Shown here in pieces: positions 33,435 to 43,186 of a DNA stretch of 64,000 bases. The notes below the pieces were generated by a model. It was not told where the DNA came from and did no database searches. It saw only the letters and a program-made list of their open reading frames with translations. Origin of the DNA: Paraliobacillus zengyii (GTDB lineage Bacteria > Bacillota > Bacilli > Bacillales > Amphibacillaceae); assembly GCF_003268595.1 (NCBI RefSeq), contig NZ_CP029797.1:2873501-2937500 (forward strand), written 5' to 3'. Numbering within the stretch: position 1 is the first letter of the stretch; every line of letters starts with the position of its first letter. Made by a program: the position numbers and the translations under genes.

Positions 33435-34421
33435 TTATTTTTTATATCCATCTGGATGAGTCCGATGCCAATCCCATGCATGACAGATCATTGTTTCCAA
33501 GTCACCGTACTGTGGATTCCAATTCAACTCTTCTTTTGCCTTAGTAGAAGAGGCAATAAGTGTTGCTGGGTCACCTGTACGTCTCGGCACAACCGTAGTA
33601 GGAATCTCATGCTCCGTAACTTTTCTGCATGTTTCGATAACTTGTTTCACAGAAAAACCATGGCCATTTCCTAGATTATATATCGCACTCTCATTTTTTT
33701 CGATCATTTTTTTCACAGCTTGATAGTGTGCTTGTGCTAAGTCAATAACATGAATGTAATCACGGACACATGTACCATCTTCGGTAGAATAGTCATCTCC
33801 AAAAATAGAAACCTGATCTCGTTGTCCCAAAGCCACTTGAAGTACAATAGGAATTAAATGTGTCTCAGGATCATGATCTTCTCCAATACGTCCATTTGGA
33901 TCTGCACCCGCCGCATTAAAATAGCGTAAACAAACTGATTTTAAGCCATAAGCTTGATCGCTCCATTTTAGCATTTTTTCAATAGCAAGTTTTGTCTCAC
34001 CGTAAGGATTTGTCGGTATTGTAGAATCAGCCTCTGTTATTGGTACGGAATCTGGCTCCCCGTATGTAGCAGCTGTAGAAGAAAACACAAACCGCTTGAT
34101 ATCATATTCAACCATTTTCTTAAGAAGAGCATGCGTGCCTATTACATTGTTTTCATAATATTGAAGTGGGTCTTTGACACTCTCACCTACGAGAGAATCT
34201 GCTGCAAAATGAATTACTGCGTCGATATCATGTGTTTGGAATATCTCATCAAGTAATCGTTCATCTTTCAATTCTCCTTCATAAAAAGGCGTATCAGCTA
34301 TCGCATCACGATGTCCTTTTTGAAGACTATCTAATATAACTACTTCTTCTCCTTGGTCTTTCAAATACATCGCTGTATGACTGCCTATATAACCAGCACC
34401 GCCTGTAATTAATAAACGCAT
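33435..34421 (-). CDS. galE: UDP-glucose 4-epimerase
   Basis: NAD-bound short-chain epimerase interconverting UDP-glucose and UDP-galactose. The 328-residue protein has the N-terminal Rossmann motif LLITGGAGYIGSHTAMYLKD, the SSTAATYG motif, catalytic YGETKLAIEK (Tyr-x-x-x-Lys), LRYFNAAGADPNGRIGEDHD and VRDYIHVIDLAQAH. Strong AGAGGAGG site before ATG. Upstream partner of pgcA. Confidence 0.96.
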   Translation of the reverse strand: MRLLITGGAGYIGSHTAMYLKDQGEEVVILDSLQKGHRDAIADTPFYEGELKDERLLDEIFQTHDIDAVIHFAADSLVGESVKDPLQYYENNVIGTHALLKKMVEYDIKRFVFSSTAATYGEPDSVPITEADSTIPTNPYGETKLAIEKMLKWSDQAYGLKSVCLRYFNAAGADPNGRIGEDHDPETHLIPIVLQVALGQRDQVSIFGDDYSTEDGTCVRDYIHVIDLAQAHYQAVKKMIEKNESAIYNLGNGHGFSVKQVIETCRKVTEHEIPTTVVPRRTGDPATLIASSTKAKEELNWNPQYGDLETMICHAWDWHRTHPDGYKK

Positions 34422-34698
34422 ATGTTTCCTCCTCTTTTCCCTTATTTCTATGTCAGTATATGTATGTATAGTTACTAAGAACTAATTATATCAAAAATTC
34501 AGGCGTTAGTCTCTATAACTAAAGTAAAAGGTGAAATAATTAATACGCTTACAATTTAATTATTTATAGCGACATCATTAATTTGTAAGTTATAGTCGAA
34601 TTTTTTCTTTTCAACAGTTCAGATATCTAGCATTATCCTTCCGTTTGTTTTACAATGAATGTATATGTAATCGTTATGAAGAAAAGGAGCGATCGTTC

Positions 34699-35655
34699 GT
34701 GTCCATCGAATATCAAAAAGAAGAGATAAAAATTTTCACTCTAAGTTCTAATCCTGCTTTAGCAGAAGAAATTGCAACATTGTCTGGTCTGGAATTAGGT
34801 GACTGTTCTGTTAAAACCTTTAGTGATGGTGAAATACAGATTAATATTGAAGAGAGTGTACGCGGCTGTGATACATATGTAATCCAATCAACTTGTGATC
34901 CAGCAGACCAACACATTATGGAAATGTTAATTATGCTAGATGCATTAAAACGTGCTTCTGCAAAAACAGTTAATGTCGTAATTCCTTACTATGGATATGC
35001 ACGACAAGATCGTAAAACAAAAGCACGTGAACCAATTGTGGCCAAGTTAATTGCTGATTTAATTCAAAAAGCAGGCGCTTCTCGTGTAATTTCACTAGAT
35101 CTTCATGCAACACAAGCACAAGGATTTTTCGACTTGCCTGTTGATCAGTTAGCCGGTATTCCTATTCTAGCTACTTATTTCTTAGGTAAACAATTAGAAA
35201 ACGTCGTTGTTGTTGCGCCTGATCACGGTAGTGTCAAAAGAGCACGTCAATTCGCTGATCGTCTTCATGCCCCAATTGCTATTTTAGATAGACGAGGTCC
35301 ACGAGATGTTGACTCGTCTCAATTAAATGTCGTTGGTGACATCGAAGGAAAAACTGCTATACTCATTGACGATATTGTTGATACGGGAAGACGTATAACA
35401 ATGGGGGCAAAAACACTAATCGAGAATGGCGCCAAAGAAGTTTACGCTACATGTACACATCCTGTACTATCTGGAATTGCAAAGCAAAATATTGATAATT
35501 CACCAATTAAAGAGTTGGTTGTAACAAACAGTATTCATATTCCAAAAGAAAAGTATAGCGAAAAGATAATAGAATTAAGTGTTGCACCATTATTTGCTGA
35601 TGCAATTTCACGTGTTCATAATCAAGAATCTGTTAGTTCACTATTTTTTGATTAA
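34699..35655 (+). CDS. Ribose-phosphate pyrophosphokinase (paralogue)
   Basis: Makes PRPP from ribose 5-phosphate and ATP. The 318-residue protein has the flexible loop [50 protein letters not shown] and the PRPP loop [14 protein letters not shown]. The usual bacterial prs gene lies beside glmU; this one is isolated between galE and lrgB and is probably a second copy. Start is GTG at 34699, 9 bases after AAGGAG; the frame extends upstream without a site. Ends at a strong bidirectional terminator. Confidence 0.9.
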   Translation: MSIEYQKEEIKIFTLSSNPALAEEIATLSGLELGDCSVKTFSDGEIQINIEESVRGCDTYVIQSTCDPADQHIMEMLIMLDALKRASAKTVNVVIPYYGYARQDRKTKAREPIVAKLIADLIQKAGASRVISLDLHATQAQGFFDLPVDQLAGIPILATYFLGKQLENVVVVAPDHGSVKRARQFADRLHAPIAILDRRGPRDVDSSQLNVVGDIEGKTAILIDDIVDTGRRITMGAKTLIENGAKEVYATCTHPVLSGIAKQNIDNSPIKELVVTNSIHIPKEKYSEKIIELSVAPLFADAISRVHNQESVSSLFFD

Positions 35656-35662
35656 TCAACTA

Positions 35663-35709
35663 AAAAAGGAGGAGCAGCACCCTAAACTGGGTATGCTGCT
35701 CCTCTTTTT
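35663..35709. terminator. Bidirectional terminator, prs paralogue/lrgB
   Basis: Long hairpin with arms AAAAGGAGGAGCAGCA and TGCTGCTCCTCTTTT (one bulge) plus an inner CCC/GGG pair, with A and T runs outside, between convergent genes. Confidence 0.9.
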
Positions 35710-35729
35710 TAAAATTGTTAAACGTAGTA

Positions 35730-36419
35730 TTAATAAATAAACCCTACTAAACTCGGGATTAGAAATTTACCCCAAATAATTGTAATACTTGCAGCTAATA
35801 TCATTGCAAGTGTTGAAAAAGTTGTAGCTTCTTCTCCGTATTCTATTGCTTTATTCGTCCCAACTCCATGCGCACTCATACCAAGTGCTAATCCTTTTGC
35901 AATTGGCGATTTGATTGCTAGACCTTTGATTACACTCGGTCCAATAATTCCTCCTACAATACCTGTGATAATTACAAATACAGTCGTTAAGGTTGGTAGT
36001 CCACCAATATCCTTAGAAACTTCAATAGCAATTGGAGTTGTAATCGAACGAGGTAGAACACTTACTAAAAAATTTTTATCTAAATGTAATAGTAGAGACA
36101 TTCCAAAAGATGTAAACACAGCAATTAATGACCCGACTGTCACACTTACCATAATCATTCCAATATGTTTTTTTAACAGTTCTAAATGTTTATATATTGG
36201 GATGGCAAATGCGATTGTTGCAGGTCCAAGCATATGTGTTAAGAATGTTGCACCACTTATATAGTTATTTGCAGGAATTTTCAATAAAAAAATAATTCCT
36301 ATTATCAAAATAGGAGTTAATAATAACGGATGAAATAATGGAAATGTCACTTTTTTATTTAATGCTTTGGTAAGTCGGTATAAACCGAACGTTAGTATCG
36401 TCACAATAATAATATTCAC
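35730..36419 (-). CDS. lrgB: LrgB/CidB family membrane protein
   Basis: A 229-residue multispanning protein of the LrgB family (MNIIIVTILTFGLYRLTKAL; SVLPRSITTPIAIEVSKDIG; GLALGMSAHGVGTNKAIEYG). In Bacilli the lrgAB/cidAB products control murein hydrolase activity, export of pyruvate or related acids, and programmed lysis. The start is GTG, sharing one base with the lrgA stop (TAGTG), so the pair is translationally coupled. Corresponds to YwbG. Confidence 0.92.
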   Translation of the reverse strand: MNIIIVTILTFGLYRLTKALNKKVTFPLFHPLLLTPILIIGIIFLLKIPANNYISGATFLTHMLGPATIAFAIPIYKHLELLKKHIGMIMVSVTVGSLIAVFTSFGMSLLLHLDKNFLVSVLPRSITTPIAIEVSKDIGGLPTLTTVFVIITGIVGGIIGPSVIKGLAIKSPIAKGLALGMSAHGVGTNKAIEYGEEATTFSTLAMILAASITIIWGKFLIPSLVGFIY

Positions 36420-36793
36420 TAAGCATCCGTCCTTTTGGGTTTCTCAAACCAGTCAGCAATAAAAGCAGTCAAGGCCATCACAATAAATGTACTAAGACCA
36501 ATAATTAAGACAATTTCAACACCTTGCCAGCTAGCAATTTCATCATAATTAACAATACCAACAGCTGATGGAATAAAAAATAATAATAATTCTGCCATTA
36601 ACCAATTGGCTCCTTGTTCTACCCATTCTAGTTTTATGATTTTGAAAAATAACGCCAAGAATAATAGTACTAAACCAATCATGGAGGCCGGTATAGGGAT
36701 GGAAAGAAGATGCTTCAAACCAATAGCCAATAGCAAAAAAACATGAATAAATATAATCTGTATTAAAATTTTTCCGATTCTCATCCTGAACAC
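36419..36793 (-). CDS. lrgA: LrgA/CidA holin-like protein
   Basis: A 124-residue holin-like protein with four membrane helices and the family core IPIPASMIGLVLLFLALFFK and LLFFIPSAVGIVNYDE, with a charged C-terminus. It is the first gene of the lrgAB pair and corresponds to B. subtilis YwbH (CidA). Transcribed just downstream of the LysR gene in the same direction; a 110-base gap would hold its promoter. Confidence 0.92.
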   Translation of the reverse strand: MFRMRIGKILIQIIFIHVFLLLAIGLKHLLSIPIPASMIGLVLLFLALFFKIIKLEWVEQGANWLMAELLLFFIPSAVGIVNYDEIASWQGVEIVLIIGLSTFIVMALTAFIADWFEKPKRTDA

Positions 36794-36902
36794 TCCTACT
36801 TTTTCCGATACTGATTACTTGTTATCTTCAGCATACTACTGCTAGGAGTATTCGTAAAATACATAGTTATTATAATATGTATAACTTATAGTTATACACT
36901 GA

Positions 36903-37769
36903 TCATTTTATAAATTGAATAAATGTCCGTCCTGCAAAGGAAAGATATTTATCTTTTTTCTGAATTACTGCTAAATTCCAAGGGATGACTGGTGTCAGAT
37001 CTAACACATGAACCCTATCACTCTTTACTCGTTCACAAATCGACTTAGGTAAAATCGTAATACCTAGATTAGCAACAACCATCTCAGACATTAGGTCCCA
37101 TTGTGAACTTTTAAATAAAATTTTAGGTTCATACCCTGCCTGCAAAAATTTCTCCCACATTAGATCATGCAATGCAAAATCTTCGTGGTAAAAAATAAAT
37201 TCTTCTTCCCCTAATTCACTCAAATCGACAATATCCCGATTAGCAAGTGGGTGATCACGATGCACAATCACTTTCATATCTTCTTTGACAATAGGATAGC
37301 TATCAAACAAATTCTCATCAACTGGCAAAACCGTGACAGCTAAGTCCAACTCCCCTTCTTGGACGCTTTTCACTACTTTTGCTCCCCCATATTCAGTAAT
37401 TGTTATTTTAATATTTGGATACAACTTATGAAACTTCGCTAATAAATCCGGGAAAAACAAGCTCCCGATAATAGGCGGTAAACCAAAATGAATTTCTCCC
37501 CGTTTCAATTCTGTCAGATCATTTAAAACTGTAGTCATATCTTTTAAATCATTATTTATTTTTTTTGCATATTCATAAACGACCATACCAGCATCTGTTA
37601 ATTCACTTGTTTTATTTGTACGAATCAGCAAGGTCATACCTAATTCTTCTTCCATATTCTTCAGCATTTTACTTAATGCTGGTTGCGATACATGTAGGAC
37701 TAATGCAGCTTTTGAGATACTTTTCTGTTTTGCTACTTCAAAAAAGTAGTGTAATTGGCGTAACTCCAT
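36903..37769 (-). CDS. cidR: LysR family regulator, CidR-like
   Basis: A 288-residue LysR-type activator: HTH at 1-60 (MELRQLHYFFEVAKQKSISK; LHVSQPALSKMLKNMEEELG) and a periplasmic-binding-like effector domain (about 90-285). Directly upstream of lrgA-lrgB, as ywbI (cidR) is to ywbH-ywbG, so it probably activates the pair, with acetate as known effector in relatives. Start ATG at 37769 is 7 bases after AAGGAG; a longer frame to 37802 would include this site. Confidence 0.88.
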   Translation of the reverse strand: MELRQLHYFFEVAKQKSISKAALVLHVSQPALSKMLKNMEEELGMTLLIRTNKTSELTDAGMVVYEYAKKINNDLKDMTTVLNDLTELKRGEIHFGLPPIIGSLFFPDLLAKFHKLYPNIKITITEYGGAKVVKSVQEGELDLAVTVLPVDENLFDSYPIVKEDMKVIVHRDHPLANRDIVDLSELGEEEFIFYHEDFALHDLMWEKFLQAGYEPKILFKSSQWDLMSEMVVANLGITILPKSICERVKSDRVHVLDLTPVIPWNLAVIQKKDKYLSFAGRTFIQFIK

Positions 37770-37882
37770 GAGACAAGCTCCTTTTTTTAAAAAATTCCCC
37801 AATCTATTTATATTATTATCATAATCGACCCGCTTCTGTCGATATAATAGTTATATATTAGACAAGTAGGAGCGATAAAATA

Positions 37883-38344
37883 ATGACAAAAGCAATATTT
37901 TTAGACCAATTAAACGCAATTCAAAAACAAAACACTTGGTTTTTTTCATTAAAAAGTGCATTACATGGTTTAAATGAAGAAGATGCAAAGCGTAAGGAAA
38001 TTATAAATTCAATTGAGGGGATTGTTCAGCATTTAATTTTTTATAATGATCTAGAGCTTAGAAAATTCAAAGGCGAAACATTGGAACAAAGTTTCAAGTC
38101 TGATCATATAACCTATCGGAATAAAGAACAAACAAGCTGGATTGCAACAACAGTGACATTACATGCTATTTTACACGATTGGGAGCAATCAATTAAACAC
38201 GCTGATCAAGAGAAAATAAGTGCCTGGGAAGAAACATTATCATATCTACTTTTACACAATGCCTATCACATTGGACAAATTGTTTATATAAGGAAACTAG
38301 TAGGAGATTGGAAAAATAAAAACGGTGTTGATTATAACTTTTAA
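37883..38344 (+). CDS. DinB/YfiT-type putative metalloenzyme
   Basis: A 153-residue four-helix DinB-like protein. Metal-binding His residues of the family can be placed at IEGIVQHLIFYND, TLHAILHDWE and LLLHNAYHIGQIVYIRKL. Many such proteins act as thiol-dependent S-transferases (bacillithiol), but this one is not assigned. Divergent from cidR, with its promoter in the 110-base gap; ATG after TAGGAGCG. A terminator shared with abrB follows. Confidence 0.82.
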   Translation: MTKAIFLDQLNAIQKQNTWFFSLKSALHGLNEEDAKRKEIINSIEGIVQHLIFYNDLELRKFKGETLEQSFKSDHITYRNKEQTSWIATTVTLHAILHDWEQSIKHADQEKISAWEETLSYLLLHNAYHIGQIVYIRKLVGDWKNKNGVDYNF

Positions 38345-38378
38345 TTGAATAGATTGTTAGATTTTACTATACATTTTA

Positions 38379-38418
38379 AAAGGCAAGCATGTACTCCTTT
38401 GAGTACATGTTTGCCTTT
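38379..38418. terminator. Bidirectional terminator, DinB gene/abrB
   Basis: 18-bp stem (AAAGGCAAGCATGTACTC and its near complement, one G-T) with a 4-base loop, between convergent genes. Confidence 0.9.
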
Positions 38419-38426
38419 ATTCGTAA

Positions 38427-38696
38427 TTATTTTGATTGTAATTCTTTTAATAGTAATGCAATACCTTCTTGACTTAATACAACTTTACCATCAAAAAATG
38501 ATTGGTTATCATCACTAACTTCACCTGTTATAGCACAAGCCTTTTCTGCTTTAAACTTACGTAACACAATCTTTTCACTATCTGTAAAAATCTCTAAAGG
38601 GTCTTTAGGATCGATCCCAAGAGAGCTTCGTAATTCTTTTGGTAAAACAATTCTTCCTAGATGATCCGTTTTTCTAACAATTCCTGTGCTTTTCAT
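38427..38696 (-). CDS. abrB: AbrB family transition-state regulator
   Basis: An 89-residue DNA-binding dimer: N-terminal swapped-hairpin beta-barrel (MKSTGIVRKTDHLGRIVLPK; LGIDPKDPLEIFTDSEKIVL) and C-terminal multimerisation part with the TGEVSDDN motif and GKVVLSQEGIALLLKEL. It represses stationary-phase genes during growth. It could be AbrB or the paralogue Abh; the TGEVSDDN segment fits both. Its ATG is preceded by AGGGAGAAATAC. Confidence 0.92.
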   Translation of the reverse strand: MKSTGIVRKTDHLGRIVLPKELRSSLGIDPKDPLEIFTDSEKIVLRKFKAEKACAITGEVSDDNQSFFDGKVVLSQEGIALLLKELQSK

Positions 38697-38832
38697 TATA
38701 TGTATTTCTCCCTAGTAATTATAGTATTTATTAATAGAATAACACATTTCAATCGTTTTGTAATTTTTATATACCAAAACTTGTTAGTTAAACTAAGAAA
38801 CTAGTACGCTTCTAGTTTCCTAGTTTACCAAC

Positions 38833-40527
38833 TTACTTAAAGTTATATTCCGTTACAATTGGTTTCCGGTTTTTAGATTGATCATTAAAATATTCATATA
38901 AAGAAATCCCTAAAAATGAACCCGAAACATTATAAATATTGCTATAGCCTAAATTATTTAACGTTGTTACTGCATTATAACTACGTTGACCAGAACGACA
39001 ATGTATATATACCGGCTGATCTTTCGGTATCTCATCCAAACGATTTCTGAATTCGCTTAAAGGAATATTTTTTGCATGTAATAAATGTCCTGCTTCAAAT
39101 TCGTTCCTTTCACGCACATCAATAATAAAGGCATTATTCTCTATTAAATCTCTCATATCTGAAACTTTCACTTGTTTGACATTACCATTTAGTATATTTA
39201 AACCTACCAATGCTGCAAAATTAACCACATCTTTCGCTGTACCATAAACTGGTGAATATACAAGTTCTAACTCTTTTAAATCCTCCAAGTTACCATTCAT
39301 CATAATCATCGTTGCGATTACATCTATTCGCTTATCGACATTTCCTTTACCAATTGCTTGTGCACCTAAAATTCTTCCAGTCGGTACTTCAAATAATAAT
39401 TTAAAATGCATTACATTACTTTTGGGCATAATACCTACTTTATCTGATGGAATCACATAAACAAAATCATAATCTACGTTCGCTGCTTGCGCCATTTTTT
39501 CATTAATACCCGTTGATACAGCATTAAAATCAAATATTTTAATTACTGAAGAACCTATTACACCTGTATTGCGATGTGGAATTCCATACATATGATCCGC
39601 AGCCGCACGTGCTTGACGTTGTGCAGGTCCAGCTAATGCTAAGCGTGTTTTTTTATGTGTAATCTTATGATGCACTTCAATTGCATCCCCTACTGCATAA
39701 ATATCATTGTCTGTAGTCACATAATTATGATTAACTTTTATACCACCCGTAACACCAATTGCAAGGTCTGCTTTTTTTGCCAACGTGGTTTCTGGACGTA
39801 CACCTATCGCCATTATAACTGCCTGTGCATTAATTTTCTTTCCTGATTGTAAATAAATTACTTTTTCTCTCACTTTTTCAATTCCATCATTCAAAACAAG
39901 ATTGATCCCTTTCTCTAACATTTCTTTGTGTAAGATTTGGACCATATCATAATCAAAAGATGTCATCACTTGCTCTTGTGCCTCTATTAGTGAAACTTTT
40001 TTACCAGCACGTACTAAGTTTTCTGCTACTTCTATACCAATAAATCCGCCTCCAATGACGACAACATCTTCTATTCCTTTTTGTTTCACATAATTATTTA
40101 ATTTTTCAATATCCACAACATTTCGAACTGTAAAAACGTGGTTACTCGCTATGCCATCTAGTGTTGGTATAATTGGATTTGCACCTGGAGAAAGCACCAG
40201 CTTATCATAAGCTTCTTCATATATTTTACCCGTTTGAATATTTTTTATTGTTATTGTTTTTTTTGTTCGGTTTATTTTTATTACTTTACTATTTGTTCTC
40301 GCTTCAATTTTATATTGTGCATCAAACTTGCCTGGATTCATTAATATCAAACGTTGACTATCTTCAATTTCACCACTCAAATGATATGGTAAGGAACAGT
40401 TTGAAAACGAAACATGCGGGCCTTTTTCAAACATTACAATTTCAGCTTCTTCATCTAAACGTCGAATGCGGGCTGCTACAGATGCACCACCTGCAACGCC
40501 ACCTATAATTAATATACGTTTGCCCAT
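38833..40527 (-). CDS. cdr: CoA-disulfide reductase with rhodanese domain
   Basis: FAD/NAD(P)H disulfide reductase of 564 residues. FAD motif ILIIGGVAGGASVAARIRRL, single active-site Cys44 in SFSNCSLPYHLSGEI, NAD motif VVIGGGFIGIEVAENL, dimerisation domain to about 440, then a C-terminal rhodanese domain (about 455-550) with CRSGQRSY. Such fusions reduce CoA disulfide or persulfide and move sulfane sulfur. AGGAGGAATAAG precedes the ATG. No other sulfur genes adjoin it. Confidence 0.92.
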   Translation of the reverse strand: MGKRILIIGGVAGGASVAARIRRLDEEAEIVMFEKGPHVSFSNCSLPYHLSGEIEDSQRLILMNPGKFDAQYKIEARTNSKVIKINRTKKTITIKNIQTGKIYEEAYDKLVLSPGANPIIPTLDGIASNHVFTVRNVVDIEKLNNYVKQKGIEDVVVIGGGFIGIEVAENLVRAGKKVSLIEAQEQVMTSFDYDMVQILHKEMLEKGINLVLNDGIEKVREKVIYLQSGKKINAQAVIMAIGVRPETTLAKKADLAIGVTGGIKVNHNYVTTDNDIYAVGDAIEVHHKITHKKTRLALAGPAQRQARAAADHMYGIPHRNTGVIGSSVIKIFDFNAVSTGINEKMAQAANVDYDFVYVIPSDKVGIMPKSNVMHFKLLFEVPTGRILGAQAIGKGNVDKRIDVIATMIMMNGNLEDLKELELVYSPVYGTAKDVVNFAALVGLNILNGNVKQVKVSDMRDLIENNAFIIDVRERNEFEAGHLLHAKNIPLSEFRNRLDEIPKDQPVYIHCRSGQRSYNAVTTLNNLGYSNIYNVSGSFLGISLYEYFNDQSKNRKPIVTEYNFK

Positions 40528-40823
40528 CTCTTATTCCTCCTATATTCACAATAGCTATTACATATTTCTTATTATACATATAGGGGTATGTGTATTCAAT
40601 GAAAAAGTTCAGTATTCACAAAAAATACACATCTCCATTTTCCTAAATATGCGTAATAAAATAATAGGTACGTTTTATAACAACTAGCTATATACAAATG
40701 AATTACATTATTCGCATTCAATAAATAGTTGAATGGAATTTTTCACTTAACAGCTATGCGTCTATTGAGGAACGAAGTAAACAGTTAGGAAAGAAAGTAT
40801 AAATCAAATGAAAGTGGCATTAA
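40528..40823. other. Intergenic region upstream of cdr
   Basis: AT rich; TATAAT-like sequence on the minus strand near 40573 (ATTATACATA on the plus strand) could belong to the cdr promoter. No gene or repeat is seen before the terminator at 40.82 kb. Confidence 0.35.
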
Positions 40824-40875
40824 AAAATCTTAATAAAGATAAGAGGTTCGATCCCCTTATCTTTATTAAGATTTT
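40824..40875 (-). terminator. Long-stem terminator of FMN reductase gene
   Basis: Perfect 20-bp stem (AAAATCTTAATAAAGATAAG and its complement) with a 12-base loop AGGTTCGATCCC, and T run on the minus strand. The stem is unusually long for a terminator. Confidence 0.85.
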
Positions 40876-40900
40876 CAATTTGATTGTAGTAATTGACGAA

Positions 40901-41443
40901 TTACTTTTTATCATGCAATCCTTTTTGTAAATTTATCATTTCTTCTGCAAGCTTTTGAATTCTATCAGATACATTAGGATCTATAATTTCATTTACTTCA
41001 TTAAAAGAGTCATCATGACTAAAGACATTTATTGTTGGGACTAATCCCTTAAAGTAAGAAAGAATTGGCTTTAACTGATATTCGGAAACCAGAAAATGAC
41101 TAGCCGATCCAGCTGTGGTTACCATTCCCGTTACTTTTCCTTTGAAAGCATCTATAGGTAGATGGTCTAGTAGATTTTTTAATGCTCCGGATATTGATGC
41201 TTGATATATTGGTGAACCTATTACGAGAAAGTCTGCCGATATAATCTTGTTTACCACTTTAAATGTATCTGCATTATAATATGCCAAGGGCGATCCATCG
41301 ACAAATTCAATATCATAATCTCTTAAATCTATTAATTCTGTTTCTATCTTTTCATCAAATTCCTTTGCTGCCGATAAGACTTCATGAACGAGAACATTTG
41401 TCTTCCACCCAGCTAGCGAACCTGATATTCCTACGAGTTTCAT
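40901..41443 (-). CDS. NADPH-dependent FMN reductase family protein
   Basis: A 180-residue flavodoxin-fold reductase: phosphate-binding start KLVGISGSLAGWKTNVLVHE, SPLAYYNADTFKVV, FLVIGSPIYQASISGALKNL and GMVTTAGSASHFLV. The family includes FMN, azo-dye, chromate and quinone reductases; NADPH and FMN use are inferred. It corresponds roughly to YieF/SsuE-like proteins. ATG with GGAAGGAAT upstream; single gene. Confidence 0.85.
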   Translation of the reverse strand: MKLVGISGSLAGWKTNVLVHEVLSAAKEFDEKIETELIDLRDYDIEFVDGSPLAYYNADTFKVVNKIISADFLVIGSPIYQASISGALKNLLDHLPIDAFKGKVTGMVTTAGSASHFLVSEYQLKPILSYFKGLVPTINVFSHDDSFNEVNEIIDPNVSDRIQKLAEEMINLQKGLHDKK

Positions 41444-41580
41444 AAGTATTCCTTCCTTTCCTTACATGTACAGTCAAACATTTATTTGAAATGGTTTTGG
41501 ACTTATTATAACACGTAGATTTTTTAGTTAAAAAAGTTTCACCTCAATACAAGATGAAACTTTGCAAAACTATTTTCAGA

Positions 41581-42564
41581 TTACTCAAATGGGTATCTTA
41601 ATTCCCACTGATCCCGTATTCTATCCATCAGTTTCATGATCTCATGTGATTGATCTAGCGAGATTACATCACTTTCCAATCGTCCATTTTCCAGCAAACG
41701 ACCGACTTCTTCTGCTTCAAATTTATAACCAGAGGACGTACGGTCATCAACAAATGACTCAACCTCTTCTTTATCTACATGTAAATGTGCTTCGTGCGCA
41801 TTCAAAAATGATGGGATTCGGATATAACCTTTTGTTCCATGAATAGTAGCTTCATTTGTTAAACTTAGACGAATTGCTCCGTTTAAGCTAGCCGTTTTCC
41901 CATTCTGATACTTTAATAGCATAGAAAATCTTTCATCGACACCTGTTTCGCCAATTTCAACTGTACTCATTATTTTTTCAGGATTAGCTCCAAAAACCAT
42001 GGATGCAAATGATACGGGATAGATTCCAGCATCAAGTAATGCTCCCCCGCCAAGTTTTGGATTTAACAAACGCCATTCTGGATCCCATGGTGCACGAAAA
42101 CCAAAGTCAGCTTTGACTAATTGAACCTCTCCAATTTTATCATCATCCAACCATTCCCTTACTTTTTGAATTGCTGGTAAGAATCGTGTCCACATTGCTT
42201 CCATTAGAAAAAGTTGCTTCTCGCGAGCGAATATGATTAACTCTTCTAATTCTGCTGTGTTTACAGTAAATGGTTTTTCACATAATACCGCCTTTCCTGC
42301 ACGTAAACATGTTAGAACATTTTCTTTATGATAGGGATGTGGTGTTGCAACATAGATAACATCAACATCAGGGTCTTCTGCTAATTCCTGATAAGATCCA
42401 TAGGCAATTGATGCGCCATGTTCATCTGCAAATTTTTTCGCGTGTTCCAGATTCCTTGATCCAACTGCATAGCATTCCCCGTTATCTACATAAGCTAAAT
42501 CTTTGGCAAATGTCGCTGCAATTCCACCCGTTGCTAAGATACCCCACTTCAATTTATTAGTCAT
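41581..42564 (-). CDS. Gfo/Idh/MocA family oxidoreductase
   Basis: A 327-residue NAD(P)-dependent dehydrogenase: Rossmann part LKWGILATGGIAATFAKDLA, the EKP motif in AVLCEKPFTVN, EAMWTRFLPAIQKV and substrate-site GGGALLDAGIYPVSFASMVF (Asp, Tyr). The substrate, probably a sugar or dihydrodiol, is unknown. Start ATG at 42564 follows GAGGGGAG; a longer frame to 42633 lacks a site. The hairpin repeat pair C lies upstream of it. Confidence 0.88.
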   Translation of the reverse strand: MTNKLKWGILATGGIAATFAKDLAYVDNGECYAVGSRNLEHAKKFADEHGASIAYGSYQELAEDPDVDVIYVATPHPYHKENVLTCLRAGKAVLCEKPFTVNTAELEELIIFAREKQLFLMEAMWTRFLPAIQKVREWLDDDKIGEVQLVKADFGFRAPWDPEWRLLNPKLGGGALLDAGIYPVSFASMVFGANPEKIMSTVEIGETGVDERFSMLLKYQNGKTASLNGAIRLSLTNEATIHGTKGYIRIPSFLNAHEAHLHVDKEEVESFVDDRTSSGYKFEAEEVGRLLENGRLESDVISLDQSHEIMKLMDRIRDQWELRYPFE

Positions 42565-42751
42565 ACCATTACTCCCCTCAATATGATTTCGCTTACATAA
42601 TACCTTATCTACTACTTTACCACAAATATACAAAAACTGTTTTATGAAATATAGTTACAATTAGAAAAAATACATAATCACCATATAACATTTCCTTACA
42701 TCGGAATTACCATCAACTGCGACGTAACGTTTTGGTCTTACTCGCTACGTC

Positions 42752-42867
42752 AGCAAATGCTTTCCCTTTCCACGGGCACGGCCTCAGCTAACTTAGTAAA
42801 GCATAGAACGCTTTACTAAGTGGATCTTCGGCTCGCGCTGTTCCCGTAGGAGTGTCAAGCATTTGCT
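42752..42867 (-). repeat. Long hairpin repeat, locus C left copy (C1)
   Basis: Minus-strand copy with outer arms AGCAAATGCTT/AAGCATTTGCT (11 bp, perfect) and apical stem CTTAGTAAAGC/GCTTTACTAAG. No inner module. The core GACACTCCTACGGGAACAGC is shared with the other copies. Confidence 0.9.
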
Positions 42868-42991
42868 TCCTTCGCTAGTGGAACTATTTTTAAGCGTAAG
42901 ACAGAATTAATCGAAACATTTTCAAGAGACTAATGATTAATGTGTTTATTTGTAGTTCATAAAATATTTAAAGCAAAACTAGCGGAGCAAT

Positions 42992-43093
42992 TGAAATGGG
43001 TGAGACTCCTGTGGGAACAGCGAATGTTTTTGATGGGATGAGTAATCGCAATCCCACGGGCTGAAGATCCACTCGGAAAGCGAGCCCATTTCA
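42992..43093 (+). repeat. Long hairpin repeat, locus C right copy (C2), shortened
   Basis: Plus-strand copy with outer arms TGAAATGGG/CCCATTTCA and the TGGGAT module. The segment between the two GGAAAGCG repeats seen in D2 is missing, as expected from deletion between these 8-base direct repeats. Even so, the outer arms still match each other. The 3' flank is GGAGCGGGTAAGA. C1 and C2 fill the gap between the Gfo/Idh gene and the helicase gene. Confidence 0.9.
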
Positions 43094-43186
43094 CTGTGGA
43101 GCGGGTAAGATCTTCTGTTATGTAACAATTTCTCTCTGTTGTAACTGGTAAACAGAGAAACAATTCATAAAAAGAGCATATAAAAA

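Noticed and set aside
40824..40875. Loop GGTTCGATCCC looks like a tRNA T-arm, suggesting a tRNA fragment or attachment site
   Set aside because: Both sides form one uninterrupted 20-bp stem with a T run, which a tRNA end would not give, and no other tRNA part is present. It is taken as the terminator of the FMN reductase gene.
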